64,000 bases of DNA. Source: Novosphingobium sp. Chol11. GTDB taxonomy: Bacteria > Pseudomonadota > Alphaproteobacteria > Sphingomonadales > Sphingomonadaceae. This document shows positions 47,960 to 55,968 of this stretch, piece by piece. Position numbers and translations under genes: made by a program. Within the stretch, counting starts at the first letter, position 1. Each line of letters opens with the position of its first letter. The stretch is from positions 225,996-289,995 of the forward strand of contig CAMDQO010000001.1 in NCBI GenBank assembly GCA_945906105.1. Direction: 5' to 3'. Below the pieces are notes generated by a model. That model was not told the DNA's origin, searched no databases, and saw only the letters and a program-made list of their open reading frames with translations.

Positions 47960-49681
47960 ATGCGCAAGATTTCAGCACTGGTAACCACAACTGTCATGAT
48001 CGCCCTGATCGGCGGCTGTGCAGGCAACAAACCGATCCCGGCCCCGCCGCTGTTTGAGGCAGTACCACCGCCTCCGGCTCCACCGCAGCCAGCTCCGCCA
48101 CCTCCGCCTCCGCCTTACGTGGCAATGGACAGGAGCCAGATGAACTCGCCATCTCCGGTGATGGGCGGTCAGTTAAAGTCCTATCCGAGCAAGATGGCCA
48201 ACGAACGCGGCGTCGCGCAATCACCGCGCTATATCCCGCCGGTCATGGTCGCCACCGATCCGGGGCGTGAACGCTATGATGGCAAGGAAGTCAGCCCGGT
48301 TCACGTGGTTCGCCAAGAGCCGGTTTCCACTTTTTCGGTCGATGTCGATACCGGCGCCTATGCCAATATGCGCCGCCACATTTCGGCTGGACAGATGCCG
48401 CCTGAGGATTCGGTGCGTACCGAGGAGCTGATCAACTATTTCCGCTATGATTATGCCACGCCGTTGAGCAAAGGCGCGCCGTTCAGCGTCAATACGGATA
48501 TGATGGTCACGCCGTGGAGCCCCGATACCCGACTGCTGCGCATCGGTTTGCGCGGCTACGATATTCCGCGCGCCGCCCGCCCGCCCGCCAATCTGGTGTT
48601 CCTCGTCGATGTTTCAGGCTCGATGAATTCGCCCGACAAGCTGCCGCTGGTGAAAACCGCGCTGGCTGGCCTCGCCGGGGAACTGGGGTCGAAGGACAAG
48701 GTATCCATCGTCGTCTATGCCGGGGCTGCAGGCATGGTGCTGGAGCCAACCAATGACGAGCGCAAGATCCGCGCCGCGCTTGACCGGCTGTCAGCTGGCG
48801 GATCGACCGCAGGCGGGGCAGGCCTCCAACTGGCCTATCAGATCGCCCGCGACAACTTCATCGATGGCGGGGTCAACCGCATTCTTCTTGCGACCGATGG
48901 CGATTTCAACGTCGGTGTCAGCGATACCAAGGCGCTGATCCAGATGGTCGAAAAACAGCGTGATACGGGTATTACACTGACCACGCTGGGCTTTGGTCAG
49001 GGCAATTACAACGAAGCCATGATGGAACAGGTCGCCGATCACGCCAACGGCAACTATTCCTATATCGACTCAGCGCTGGAGGCGAAAAAGGTGCTCGGCG
49101 ATGAAATGGGATCGACGCTGTTCACCATCGCCAAAGATGTGAAAATCCAGGTTGAATTCAACCCTTCGCAAGTCAGCCAGTACCGCCTGCTTGGCTATGA
49201 AAACCGGGCGCTGCGTGAGGAAGATTTCAACAATGACAAGGTTGATGCCGGAGACATCGGCGCAGGCCATCAGGTGACGGCGATCTATGAAATCGTGCCC
49301 GCAGGCATGAAGGGCTGGGTGGGTCCGCGCCGCTATGAAGATGTGTCTCCCCATGATGAGGCGCGCGGAAAGAGCAGCGAACTGGCTTTCGTCAAGCTGC
49401 GCTACAAGCTACCCGATGGCACGACCTCGAAACTGATCGAGCGGCCTGTGGGCAATATGCTGCTGTGGCAGAAGATGGCACCCAGCGCGGATTTCAAATT
49501 CGCGGTTGCTGTCGCCGGATTTGGCCAGAAGCTGCGCGGCGATCCCTTGATGGGCAATTATTCGTTTGCCAATCTGCGCCAGCTTGCCGGATCTCCGGGT
49601 GATTACTGGCGGCAGGAATTCGTCAAGCTGATCGGTGTGGCCCAAGGACTGGAAGGTGGGCGCCGCATACCGGAGGAGTAG
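47960..49681 (+). CDS. YfbK-like von Willebrand factor A lipoprotein
   Basis: This exported lipoprotein of 573 residues has a lipobox IGGC (Cys20). A proline-rich spacer (about residues 26-53) follows, then the YfbK N-terminal segment SVDVDTGAYANMRRHI. The vWA domain has the MIDAS motif DVSGSMNSP near residue 217 and LATDGDFNVGVSD. The C-terminal DUF3520-like region is represented by VKIQVEFNPSQVSQYRLLGY. The function of this family is not established; protein binding via the metal site is expected. It stands alone behind the palindromic repeat. Confidence 0.9.
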   Translation: MRKISALVTTTVMIALIGGCAGNKPIPAPPLFEAVPPPPAPPQPAPPPPPPPYVAMDRSQMNSPSPVMGGQLKSYPSKMANERGVAQSPRYIPPVMVATDPGRERYDGKEVSPVHVVRQEPVSTFSVDVDTGAYANMRRHISAGQMPPEDSVRTEELINYFRYDYATPLSKGAPFSVNTDMMVTPWSPDTRLLRIGLRGYDIPRAARPPANLVFLVDVSGSMNSPDKLPLVKTALAGLAGELGSKDKVSIVVYAGAAGMVLEPTNDERKIRAALDRLSAGGSTAGGAGLQLAYQIARDNFIDGGVNRILLATDGDFNVGVSDTKALIQMVEKQRDTGITLTTLGFGQGNYNEAMMEQVADHANGNYSYIDSALEAKKVLGDEMGSTLFTIAKDVKIQVEFNPSQVSQYRLLGYENRALREEDFNNDKVDAGDIGAGHQVTAIYEIVPAGMKGWVGPRRYEDVSPHDEARGKSSELAFVKLRYKLPDGTTSKLIERPVGNMLLWQKMAPSADFKFAVAVAGFGQKLRGDPLMGNYSFANLRQLAGSPGDYWRQEFVKLIGVAQGLEGGRRIPEE

Positions 49682-49715
49682 CGCTTCCTCTTTTCTTGGT
49701 CCCGTCCCTCGCCTA

Positions 49716-49755
49716 TGTCCCCTCAGGAATGGCCCGCAAGGGCGCTGAGGGGACA
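49716..49755 (+). promoter_or_regulatory. Hairpin burying the ribosome site of the HhH gene
   Basis: TGTCCCCTCAG (49716-49726) and CTGAGGGGACA (49745-49755) are perfect 11-base complements, and inside them GCCC and GGGC pair around a GCAA tetraloop. The right arm contains GAGGGG, the only plausible Shine-Dalgarno for the ATG at 49761. Translation should be low unless the hairpin opens; it might alternatively terminate the upstream vWA transcript. Confidence 0.65.
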
Positions 49756-49760
49756 AGCGC

Positions 49761-50279
49761 ATGATGCAGCAGATCGAAGGCAACTGGCAGGTTCTGGCAG
49801 GGGTAGCCGTGCTCGTGCTGCTGGTGGCGGTGTGGTTGTTTAAGCGCGCCAGCAAACCGGCAAAGCGGGTGCATCGCCCCGATGTGCTCGATGAAGGCGT
49901 CGCCCCGGCGCAGCGCAACGAAGCGCTGATCAATACCCTGCCAGCTGCTGAAATCCTTGGCGGTATCGGCGCGATTATAGATGCGGCGGCACATGAGGAA
50001 GTGGTGGATGCCGTGGCGCCGCTGGCAGATCCTGCTGCCGTGGGCGATGATCTTTCACGGATCAAAGGGCTTGGTCCCAAACTCAAGGTGATGCTTGAGG
50101 GTTTGGGCGTGACCAGCTTCTCTCAGATTGCCGCGTGGTCTGATGCTGATATCGCCCGCATTGATTCGCAGATCGGCGCATTCGCGGGCCGTCCAGCACG
50201 TGATAACTGGGTTGAGCAGGCCAAGCTACTTATGGCGGGCGACACTGCAGCCTATGAGGCGAAGTTCGGGAAGATCTAA
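49761..50279 (+). CDS. Membrane-anchored helix-hairpin-helix protein
   Basis: The 172-residue protein has one N-terminal helix (VLAGVAVLVLLVAVWLF) and then a basic stretch. A helix-hairpin-helix-like domain with LSRIKGLGPKLKVMLEGLGV, FSQIAAWSDADIARID and RPARDNWVEQAKLLM follows. Similar modules occur in uncharacterised proteins and fused to NADH dehydrogenase subunit E. DNA binding is possible but not demonstrated, and nuclease activity should not be assumed. It ends in a 4-base overlap with convergent fliA. Confidence 0.78.
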   Translation: MMQQIEGNWQVLAGVAVLVLLVAVWLFKRASKPAKRVHRPDVLDEGVAPAQRNEALINTLPAAEILGGIGAIIDAAAHEEVVDAVAPLADPAAVGDDLSRIKGLGPKLKVMLEGLGVTSFSQIAAWSDADIARIDSQIGAFAGRPARDNWVEQAKLLMAGDTAAYEAKFGKI

Positions 50280-51010
50280 ACCAGCTCCGCCACGCCCTCC
50301 AACTCCTTGCGCAAGTGCGTCAGAGCTTGCGCTTTCAGCTGATGCACCCGCGGGATCGAAACCTCGAGCACCTCGGCGATTTCCGCCAGGTTCAGCTCTT
50401 CGACAAAATAGAGTTGCACCACGAGCTGCAACCGCTCGGGCAGACTGCCGATGGCTCCGGCCAGATGATCGCGCAGTTCCTCGCTGGCCAGCAGATCATA
50501 GGCATCTGGCGTGGCATCGGCGAAGGCGAGGTCGCTGTCCGAATAGGCTTCATCGATCGATTCAAACCGCAGCGGCTCGCTGTTGGCGCGCATATCGGCA
50601 AGGCCGCCCTCGGCCAGTCCCATGGCTTGGGCCAGTTCGGCAGGCGTTGGATCACGGCCCAGTTGCCCGCGCAGCTCCGCTTCCTTGCCGCGCAAATTCC
50701 GCCGCCGCTCGCTGGCTCCGCGTGATAGCGGCAGACTGCGGCGGACAAGATCGACCATCGCCCCGCGCACTCGCAGCTTGGCATAGGCGGCAAAGCCATC
50801 CTCGCTCGGGCCGCTGTGTTTCTGCGAACATTCGGTGAGCGCCACCAGCCCCGCCTGCATCAGATCTTCCAGCTCGATGCCGGGGCGGCCCGAGCCATGG
50901 ACGTGCCAGGCGAGCCTTTTCACCATCGGCAGGAACCGCCGGACCCGATCGGCTATATCGCCGCGATAGGCCAGTGCGGCAGCGGAAAAAGGCTTGTGAT
51001 CGTGCTTCAT
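50276..51010 (-). CDS. fliA: Flagellar sigma-28 factor FliA
   Basis: FliA directs RNA polymerase to late flagellar promoters and is held in check by FlgM. The 244-residue protein has region 2 (FLPMVKRLAWHVHG, GIELEDLMQAGLVALTEC, AAYAKLRVRGAMVDLVR), region 3 (GKEAELRGQLGRDPTPAELA) and region 4 with SLPERLQLVVQLYFVEELNL and the HTH IAEVLEVSIPRVHQLKAQAL. Its ATG overlaps the flhA stop. It lies downstream of a sigma54 promoter at 54036-54050. A matching flgM is encoded 3.6 kb away in the same cluster. Confidence 0.95.
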   Translation of the reverse strand: MKHDHKPFSAAALAYRGDIADRVRRFLPMVKRLAWHVHGSGRPGIELEDLMQAGLVALTECSQKHSGPSEDGFAAYAKLRVRGAMVDLVRRSLPLSRGASERRRNLRGKEAELRGQLGRDPTPAELAQAMGLAEGGLADMRANSEPLRFESIDEAYSDSDLAFADATPDAYDLLASEELRDHLAGAIGSLPERLQLVVQLYFVEELNLAEIAEVLEVSIPRVHQLKAQALTHLRKELEGVAELV

Positions 51011-53136
51011 GCAGCCATCTCTTCCATTGTGTTGTTCTCAGGGTTGGGATTTTCAGGATTCGGCAGGGCTGGAACGGCGCGTGGCGGCGCTTCACCGCCG
51101 ATCACGGCGATCACTTCGATCGGCTGTGACGGCGGCAGTTCGGCAATCGACAGGACCAGACAGCTCGGCGCGCGTAGCCGAAGCAAGGCCGCGAGCGCAC
51201 GGCGGGCACGCGGCTGGACGATGAGCGCTGGCGGGATCGCTGCGTTATCGCGCTCACCCAGAATGGCGGCGATGCGATCACCGATGCTTCGTGCCAGATC
51301 AGGTTCGATCACCGGCTGGCCTGTGCTGGGATCATGCAGCCCCTGGACGATCATCTGTTCGAGCGAGGCATCGAGCGTGAGCACGGGCAACCGTTCACCC
51401 GGAGCACAGACGCGCCCGACGATCAGCCCGCCAAGATCGGCACGCAGCATATCGATCAGCCGGTCATGTTCGAGCGTCACCTGCACCGCCTGACTCAGAC
51501 TGGAGAGGATCGGTAGCGGATGACCAATCGGCACCCCGTCCTCCAGCAGGCCTCGCAGCAAGCGGGTGATCGCAGCCAGACTGAGCGGCTGCGGCGTTAC
51601 CGTTTCGACCAGTCCGGCGGCATGATCCTTCACCCCATCAAGGATGGCGCGGACTTCATCGGGGCCAAGCAGCGCTTGCGGATTTTCGCCGAGCAGCTGG
51701 TTGAGGTGCGTGGCAATGACGGTGCCGGGATCAACGGTGAGGAAACCCTCGGCCACGGCATGATCGCGCTGGCCGGGATCGATCCACAGCGCCGGGCAGC
51801 CGAAGCTGGGGTCAATGGTTGGTGTGCCGCTGAGCGTGTGATTGTCACGTGCTTCGCCGGCATTGATGGCGAGGATGCGGTCGGCGCGGATGGTCGCTCC
51901 GCCCAATGGCACCCCGCCCAGCATGATCCGGTAATCATGCGGCGAAAGCTCCAGGGCATCGCGCACCCTGAATTGCGGGACGACGAAGCCGAAGCCTTGG
52001 CTGAGCTGTTTCCTGACCCCGGTGATCCGCGCCACCAGCGGCGAACCGCGCTTGTCATCGACCAGCTGAACAAGGCCATAGCCAAGCTCGATGGTGACAA
52101 GGGTGTGATCGGATACATCGTCCAGCGTGATGCGGCCCGGCTCTGGCAAGGGCGGCGCTTCGACGGGAATGGGCTTGCCCGCATTCTGCCGCAGCTTGCG
52201 GTAAAGCATGAAGGCTGCAGCTGCGGCGGGCAGGAACACGCTTTGCGGCATCGCCGGAATGCTGCCGATAGCCGCAAGGATCACCGCGACCGGCAGCCAG
52301 GTGGAAGGCGCGGAAAACTGCCCGCCGATCTGTCCGGCCAGATCGCGACTGTCAGACACCCGGGTGACGATGGCTGCCGCCGCGATTGACAGCAGCAGCG
52401 CCGGGACCTGCGCCACCAGAGCATCACCGACCGCGAGGGCGACATATTTCTCGGCCGCCTCGCCTGCTGACAGCCCATGGCTGATCATGCCAAGGCAGAA
52501 GCCGGCGATGATGTTGACTGCCAGAATGAGCAGGGCGGCAACTGCATCGCCCTTCACGAATTTGCTGGCACCATCCATTGCGCCATAGAAATCGGCTTCG
52601 GTGGATACCTCGCGGCGGCGGGCCTTGGCCTCTTCAGCGCCGAGCAGCCCGGCGGCCAGATCGGCATCAATCGCCATCTGCTTGCCGGGCAGGGCATCAA
52701 GGGTAAACCGCGCCGAAACTTCGGAAACGCGCCCCGCGCCTTTGGTGACGACGACCATATTGATGATCATCAGGATCATGAAGACGAACAGCCCGACGGC
52801 GAAATTGCCGCCGATCAGGAAAGCGCCGAAAGCCTCGATAACCTTGCCCGCAGCCGCGCCGCCTTCATGACCGTTGACCAGCACGACCCGGGTGGAAGCG
52901 ACATTGAGCGATAGCCGCAGCAAGGTTGCGAACAGCAGGACCGAGGGGAACGAGGAGAAATCGAGCGGCTTTTCGGCATTCAGCGCCGCCATCAGGATCG
53001 CCACCGACAGCGCGATGTTGATCACGAAGCAGACGTCGAGCAACACGGCGGGCACCGGCACGATCATCAGAAAGATCAGGCTGAGGATGCCGGCCGGGAG
53101 CGCCAGAGTCGAAAGGCTGGCGATGCGCTGCATCAT
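51007..53136 (-). CDS. flhA: Flagellar type III export protein FlhA
   Basis: FlhA forms the inner-membrane export gate nonamer and docks chaperone-substrate complexes. The 709-residue protein has about eight N-terminal membrane helices. The FHIPEP signature region runs GRVSEVSARFTLDALPGKQM followed by AIDADLAAGLL and EADFYGAMDGASKFVKGDA. The cytoplasmic domain has LDDVSDHTLVTIELGYGLV and ends in a family-typical RRALAALLRLRAPSCLVLS. Start ATG 53136, 3 bases after the transglycosylase stop. Confidence 0.97.
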   Translation of the reverse strand: MMQRIASLSTLALPAGILSLIFLMIVPVPAVLLDVCFVINIALSVAILMAALNAEKPLDFSSFPSVLLFATLLRLSLNVASTRVVLVNGHEGGAAAGKVIEAFGAFLIGGNFAVGLFVFMILMIINMVVVTKGAGRVSEVSARFTLDALPGKQMAIDADLAAGLLGAEEAKARRREVSTEADFYGAMDGASKFVKGDAVAALLILAVNIIAGFCLGMISHGLSAGEAAEKYVALAVGDALVAQVPALLLSIAAAAIVTRVSDSRDLAGQIGGQFSAPSTWLPVAVILAAIGSIPAMPQSVFLPAAAAAFMLYRKLRQNAGKPIPVEAPPLPEPGRITLDDVSDHTLVTIELGYGLVQLVDDKRGSPLVARITGVRKQLSQGFGFVVPQFRVRDALELSPHDYRIMLGGVPLGGATIRADRILAINAGEARDNHTLSGTPTIDPSFGCPALWIDPGQRDHAVAEGFLTVDPGTVIATHLNQLLGENPQALLGPDEVRAILDGVKDHAAGLVETVTPQPLSLAAITRLLRGLLEDGVPIGHPLPILSSLSQAVQVTLEHDRLIDMLRADLGGLIVGRVCAPGERLPVLTLDASLEQMIVQGLHDPSTGQPVIEPDLARSIGDRIAAILGERDNAAIPPALIVQPRARRALAALLRLRAPSCLVLSIAELPPSQPIEVIAVIGGEAPPRAVPALPNPENPNPENNTMEEMAA

Positions 53137-53139
53137 GGC

Positions 53140-53997
53140 TCAGAAACCCAGCGCTGCAAGCCGCGCATAGGCGGTGCGGACATGGGCGGGCAGACTGGCG
53201 GCCTCGGGCGTGCCGAGCGCAAAGGTCTGTCGCAAGGTTTCTGCCATTGATTGCTGGGGTGGCGGTGTGAGAACTGGCGCTGCGTTGCCCGGAGCCGATT
53301 GAGCGGCAGAGTGAAATGCCTGTGCGATCGGTCCGCCGGGAAGTGATTGGCTTAATTCCGATGAAGCCAGATTGGCGCCCGGCGTCCATTGCTGAGCATC
53401 TCCGCCTTCCATCGCCGCAGCCATCTTGCCGCGCATCAGCCCCATGACTTCGCTGACGGAACGTGGGGCACCGTCTGCCCGGTAGAATATTGCCCGATTG
53501 GCCCCCGCCGGTTTGGGCAGCAGCGTAGCGGCGCTTTGTGACGGGTCAGTCGCCAGCGCATTGAGAAAGCGGGTCGCCCCGGCAATGCCAAGGAAATGGG
53601 CGAGGTAGAGCTCGGCGGGTTCGGGCTCGTGGCCCAGCGCGGTGGTCAGCGCGGCCTTGTTGTCACTGGCAAGTTCTGCGCCCATCAGCGCGGCCACCTG
53701 CGGATCAAAGCGCAGGGCCATGGCCTGTGTCCGCAGCGCCGGGTTGCTAGCAGCCTCGCCAGCCCATGCCATGCCATGATCAGCACCGTGCTTGGCCAGC
53801 GTATCGAGCCAGGTGCCATTGGTGAACTGGTAAAGTCCCGAAGCCGTTGAAGTGCTGGCGCGCGCCTGCGGATCAAGGTTCGATTCAATTTTCGCCTGGG
53901 CCAGCAGATAGTCGAAATCGACACCAGTCGATCCGGCAGCTCGCGCAATCGCGGCACGCACTTCGCTCTGGGCAGCAATGGACTGAACCTGGCTCAA
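53140..53997 (-). CDS. Flagellar lytic transglycosylase-like protein
   Basis: This peptidoglycan lytic transglycosylase has an SLT domain at residues ~25-75. The catalytic glutamate is E38 in AQAKIESNLDP, followed by STASGLYQFTNGTW. The remaining 200 residues are Ala/Gln-rich with no known domain. The start is TTG 53997 with an excellent GGGGAAGAAG upstream; no signal peptide is evident, so export through the flagellar apparatus is possible. It leads the flhA-fliA operon directly behind a sigma54 promoter. It could supply the muramidase activity that the short FlgJ in this cluster lacks. Confidence 0.88.
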   Translation of the reverse strand: MSQVQSIAAQSEVRAAIARAAGSTGVDFDYLLAQAKIESNLDPQARASTSTASGLYQFTNGTWLDTLAKHGADHGMAWAGEAASNPALRTQAMALRFDPQVAALMGAELASDNKAALTTALGHEPEPAELYLAHFLGIAGATRFLNALATDPSQSAATLLPKPAGANRAIFYRADGAPRSVSEVMGLMRGKMAAAMEGGDAQQWTPGANLASSELSQSLPGGPIAQAFHSAAQSAPGNAAPVLTPPPQQSMAETLRQTFALGTPEAASLPAHVRTAYARLAALGF

Positions 53998-54035
53998 CTT
54001 CTTCCCCTGCTAGCATTGGCTAGGGAAGCTGTTCA

Positions 54036-54050
54036 GCAAGAGACGTGCCA
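54036..54050 (-). promoter_or_regulatory. Sigma54 promoter for transglycosylase-flhA-fliA
   Basis: On the minus strand TGGCAC (54050-54045), five bases, then TTGC (54039-54036) match the -24/-12 consensus exactly, embedded in TTTGGCACGTCTCTTGCTGA. The distance from TTGC to the gene start is 39 bases, almost the same as at flgB. Transcription would need an enhancer-binding activator that is not encoded in the window. Confidence 0.85.
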
Positions 54051-54105
54051 AATTGTGGAGGGCTGGCCAATTAACCGAAGGGTATGAGCGTCGTACGAAA
54101 AATCT

Positions 54106-54242
54106 GAACCTCACGATCCTCCCCTGGAAGGGGAGGTGGCAGCCCTCTTGGGTTGACGGAGGGGTATTACCGCTAGCGTGGACACCCCTCCGTCACGCCT
54201 TCGGCGCGACACCTCCCCTTCCAGGGGAAGATCGTGAGGTTC
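54106..54242. repeat. Palindromic interspersed repeat, copy 2
   Basis: This 137-base near-perfect palindrome runs from GAACCTCACGATC to GATCGTGAGGTTC. It includes CTCCCCTGG-AAGG-GGAGGTGG pairing with its complement and the central CGCTAGCG. It is in inverse orientation to copy 1 at 47723-47833 and shares 46 of 47 bases at one end. It lies 17 bases past the flgN stop, between flgN and the sigma54 promoter of the next leftward operon, and may also act as a terminator. Confidence 0.88.
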
Positions 54243-54259
54243 ACAAATGTACCAGCTTT

Positions 54260-54607
54260 TCAGCCCCGCGAACCGGCATAGGCATAGGCGGGACGCGCGC
54301 GGTAGAGCGATGCCGAGCCGGTCAGCGTATCAAGCCGGGCGGAAACATTGGCCGCGATCAGGTTGCGCACCTGCCGGTTGACCTCATTGAGGCGGCGGGC
54401 GGCATCAAGCAGACCGCGACATTCCTCATCGACCATGGCCGGATCAGTGCCTTCCAGCATGGAGCAGAGCCCTTCTTTGCTGACGGCCGTGCCCATGATC
54501 ACATCAAGATCAAGACCGGCAAGCGCGTGCCTTTCATCCTGCAGCACGGCCAGCATCTGCCGCAGCTGATCGCGTAAAGTGCCGGAACTATGCGAAGTCT
54601 GGCTCAT
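54260..54607 (-). CDS. flgN: Flagellar chaperone FlgN
   Basis: FlgN is the cytoplasmic chaperone for hook-filament junction proteins FlgK and FlgL. The 115-residue protein is predicted wholly helical (LRDQLRQMLAVLQDERHALA, then LDAARRLNEVNRQVRNLI), matching the FlgN fold. Family sequence identity is low, so the call also rests on its 4-base overlap with flgM, a usual partner. The C-terminal tail is Tyr/Ala-rich. Confidence 0.85.
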   Translation of the reverse strand: MSQTSHSSGTLRDQLRQMLAVLQDERHALAGLDLDVIMGTAVSKEGLCSMLEGTDPAMVDEECRGLLDAARRLNEVNRQVRNLIAANVSARLDTLTGSASLYRARPAYAYAGSRG

Positions 54608-54891
54608 TTCAGATTCCTCAACAACAGGCCGGCAGCGATGATTGCATCCGCGACTTTGGCCGGTACCAGCGGATAAGTTCCAGTCTCGATGGCCTTGCGA
54701 ATTGCCGTGACACGCTCGGCATCAATCGGGACCGGGCCGGGATCGAGTGCCTCGCTCGTCTGAACCGGTGAGACCTGCGAGGGTTTTCCTGCTGCCTGTG
54801 ACCGATCTCCAGCCGTATGGCGGACCATCCGGGTATCGATCGCACTGATGGCGCGCATTTGCCCGACACTGTTGCTGGACTCGATGGACAT
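54604..54891 (-). CDS. flgM: Anti-sigma-28 factor FlgM
   Basis: FlgM binds FliA until the hook is complete and is then exported. The 95-residue protein has a disordered Ser/Gln/Pro-rich N-terminal half and the conserved helical end IDAERVTAIRKAIETGTYPL followed by VPAKVADAIIAAGL. The start ATG 54891 has GGAGTGG upstream. Finding FlgM with FliA in one cluster supports a complete checkpoint circuit. Confidence 0.9.
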   Translation of the reverse strand: MSIESSNSVGQMRAISAIDTRMVRHTAGDRSQAAGKPSQVSPVQTSEALDPGPVPIDAERVTAIRKAIETGTYPLVPAKVADAIIAAGLLLRNLK

Positions 54892-54930
54892 TGTACCACT
54901 CCGTGTTTCTCCGAGGGTGAGAACGACGAG

Positions 54931-54980
54931 GCGGCAATATATTTAAGCCCCGTGGACAAAATGCGGACAATATTTGCCGC
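54931..54980. repeat. Imperfect inverted repeat between flgA and flgM
   Basis: GCGGCAATAT (54931-54940) and AATATTTGCCGC (54969-54980) are inverted repeats differing by one extra base, separated by 28 bases. It lies in the 91-base space after the flgA stop and before the flgM start. It could be a weak terminator for flgA or a control site for flgM; neither is shown. Confidence 0.35.
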
Positions 54981-54982
54981 TT

Positions 54983-55498
54983 TCATGGCAAGCCACTGCC
55001 GGAACCACCATAGACATCGACGACGACCAGACCGGGGCGGACAATCCGCGCGCGGATCGGCTGGGCACTGGCGTTGGCGGTGCGGACGCGGATCCAGGTG
55101 CCGACAGCACCGGGCTCCAGCGCTTCACCGGCCTGACTGACCGAGAAGCCATCGCCAGCCACCGCGATGGTGACAGCCTCACCGCGCAGCACGGCAGGTT
55201 TCTCGTTGCCGGGCGCGGAACCTGCCGTCAGCGGCACAAAGATCCGCCAGCTGGCGGGGTCAGGGCATTGCACCAGCACCGTATCGCGGCGCGATCCGTA
55301 CCATGACAGCGCCAGCGGAGCGGCGCATCCGGCAAGATGCATCCGGCGATCAACCGGCTGGGCCGCGCCGCCCGGCTGACCGATGCTTGCGCCCGCGAAC
55401 GCAGCAACCGCGCGGTCGATGGCTGGTAGGTCAGTGTATGATTGTGCCAGTGCTGCTGCCGGAGCGAACAGCAGGGCGATGGGGATCAGGCGCTTCAT
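54983..55498 (-). CDS. flgA: Flagellar P-ring assembly protein FlgA
   Basis: FlgA is the periplasmic chaperone for P-ring (FlgI) assembly. The 171-residue protein has a signal peptide (MKRLIPIALLFAPAAALAQS), a Cys-containing middle (MHLAGCAAPLALSWYGSRRD) and a C-terminal SAF-like region with GEAVTIAVAGDGFSVSQAG and ALEPGAVGTWIRVRTAN. It overlaps the preceding motB-like gene by 4 bases and is the last of three coupled leftward genes. Confidence 0.92.
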   Translation of the reverse strand: MKRLIPIALLFAPAAALAQSYTDLPAIDRAVAAFAGASIGQPGGAAQPVDRRMHLAGCAAPLALSWYGSRRDTVLVQCPDPASWRIFVPLTAGSAPGNEKPAVLRGEAVTIAVAGDGFSVSQAGEALEPGAVGTWIRVRTANASAQPIRARIVRPGLVVVDVYGGSGSGLP

Positions 55499-55968
55499 TG
55501 TGCTGTTCCTTGGCGGTTGGAGCCAGATATTTGTTGGGTCTGGGGTTGCAGCTGGGCCGCGACATCCCAGGTGAGCGCGGCGGAAATATCGTCAACCGCC
55601 CCCGGCTCGACCAGAATGCGCACTGCTCCCGAGGTTGTTCCGGCTTGAGCGAGCATTGCCGCGGCGCGGGCCGAGGCCGGGGCAGCATCTCCACCGGCAT
55701 AGGAGGCGATGATCGTCAGGCGCTGGCGCGGATCGCGCGATTGGCTGGTGAGCCATGTGTCCAGTGAAGGCGCGCCCACGGCTGGCCGCCATATGGCCAC
55801 CGCATCGGCGAGGGCAGGCGGCGCTATCTGGGCAGCCTGTGGCTTGGCCGTAACCGGTGCCTTGGCCAGTCCTGATGCGGCGACCATGAACAGAATGAGC
55901 GACAGATCGGTCAGCGCATATTGCCAGCCGACGCCCGCGCGCAGCAGCATGGGTTGCAGTGGCATCAT
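55495..55968 (-). CDS. MotB/ExbD-like partner protein, reduced
   Basis: This 157-residue protein has one N-terminal membrane helix with an acidic residue at its start, WQYALTDLSLILFMVAASGL, reminiscent of the proton-carrying aspartate of ExbD and MotB. The rest is periplasmic. Only a faint echo of an OmpA fold is seen (RLTIIASYAGGDAAPASARA, then VRILVEPG); the peptidoglycan-binding motifs of MotB are missing. It overlaps the MotA-like gene upstream and flgA downstream by 4 bases each. It is probably the stator-like partner of the MotA-like protein, but its role is not known. Confidence 0.7.
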   Translation of the reverse strand: MMPLQPMLLRAGVGWQYALTDLSLILFMVAASGLAKAPVTAKPQAAQIAPPALADAVAIWRPAVGAPSLDTWLTSQSRDPRQRLTIIASYAGGDAAPASARAAAMLAQAGTTSGAVRILVEPGAVDDISAALTWDVAAQLQPQTQQISGSNRQGTAQ

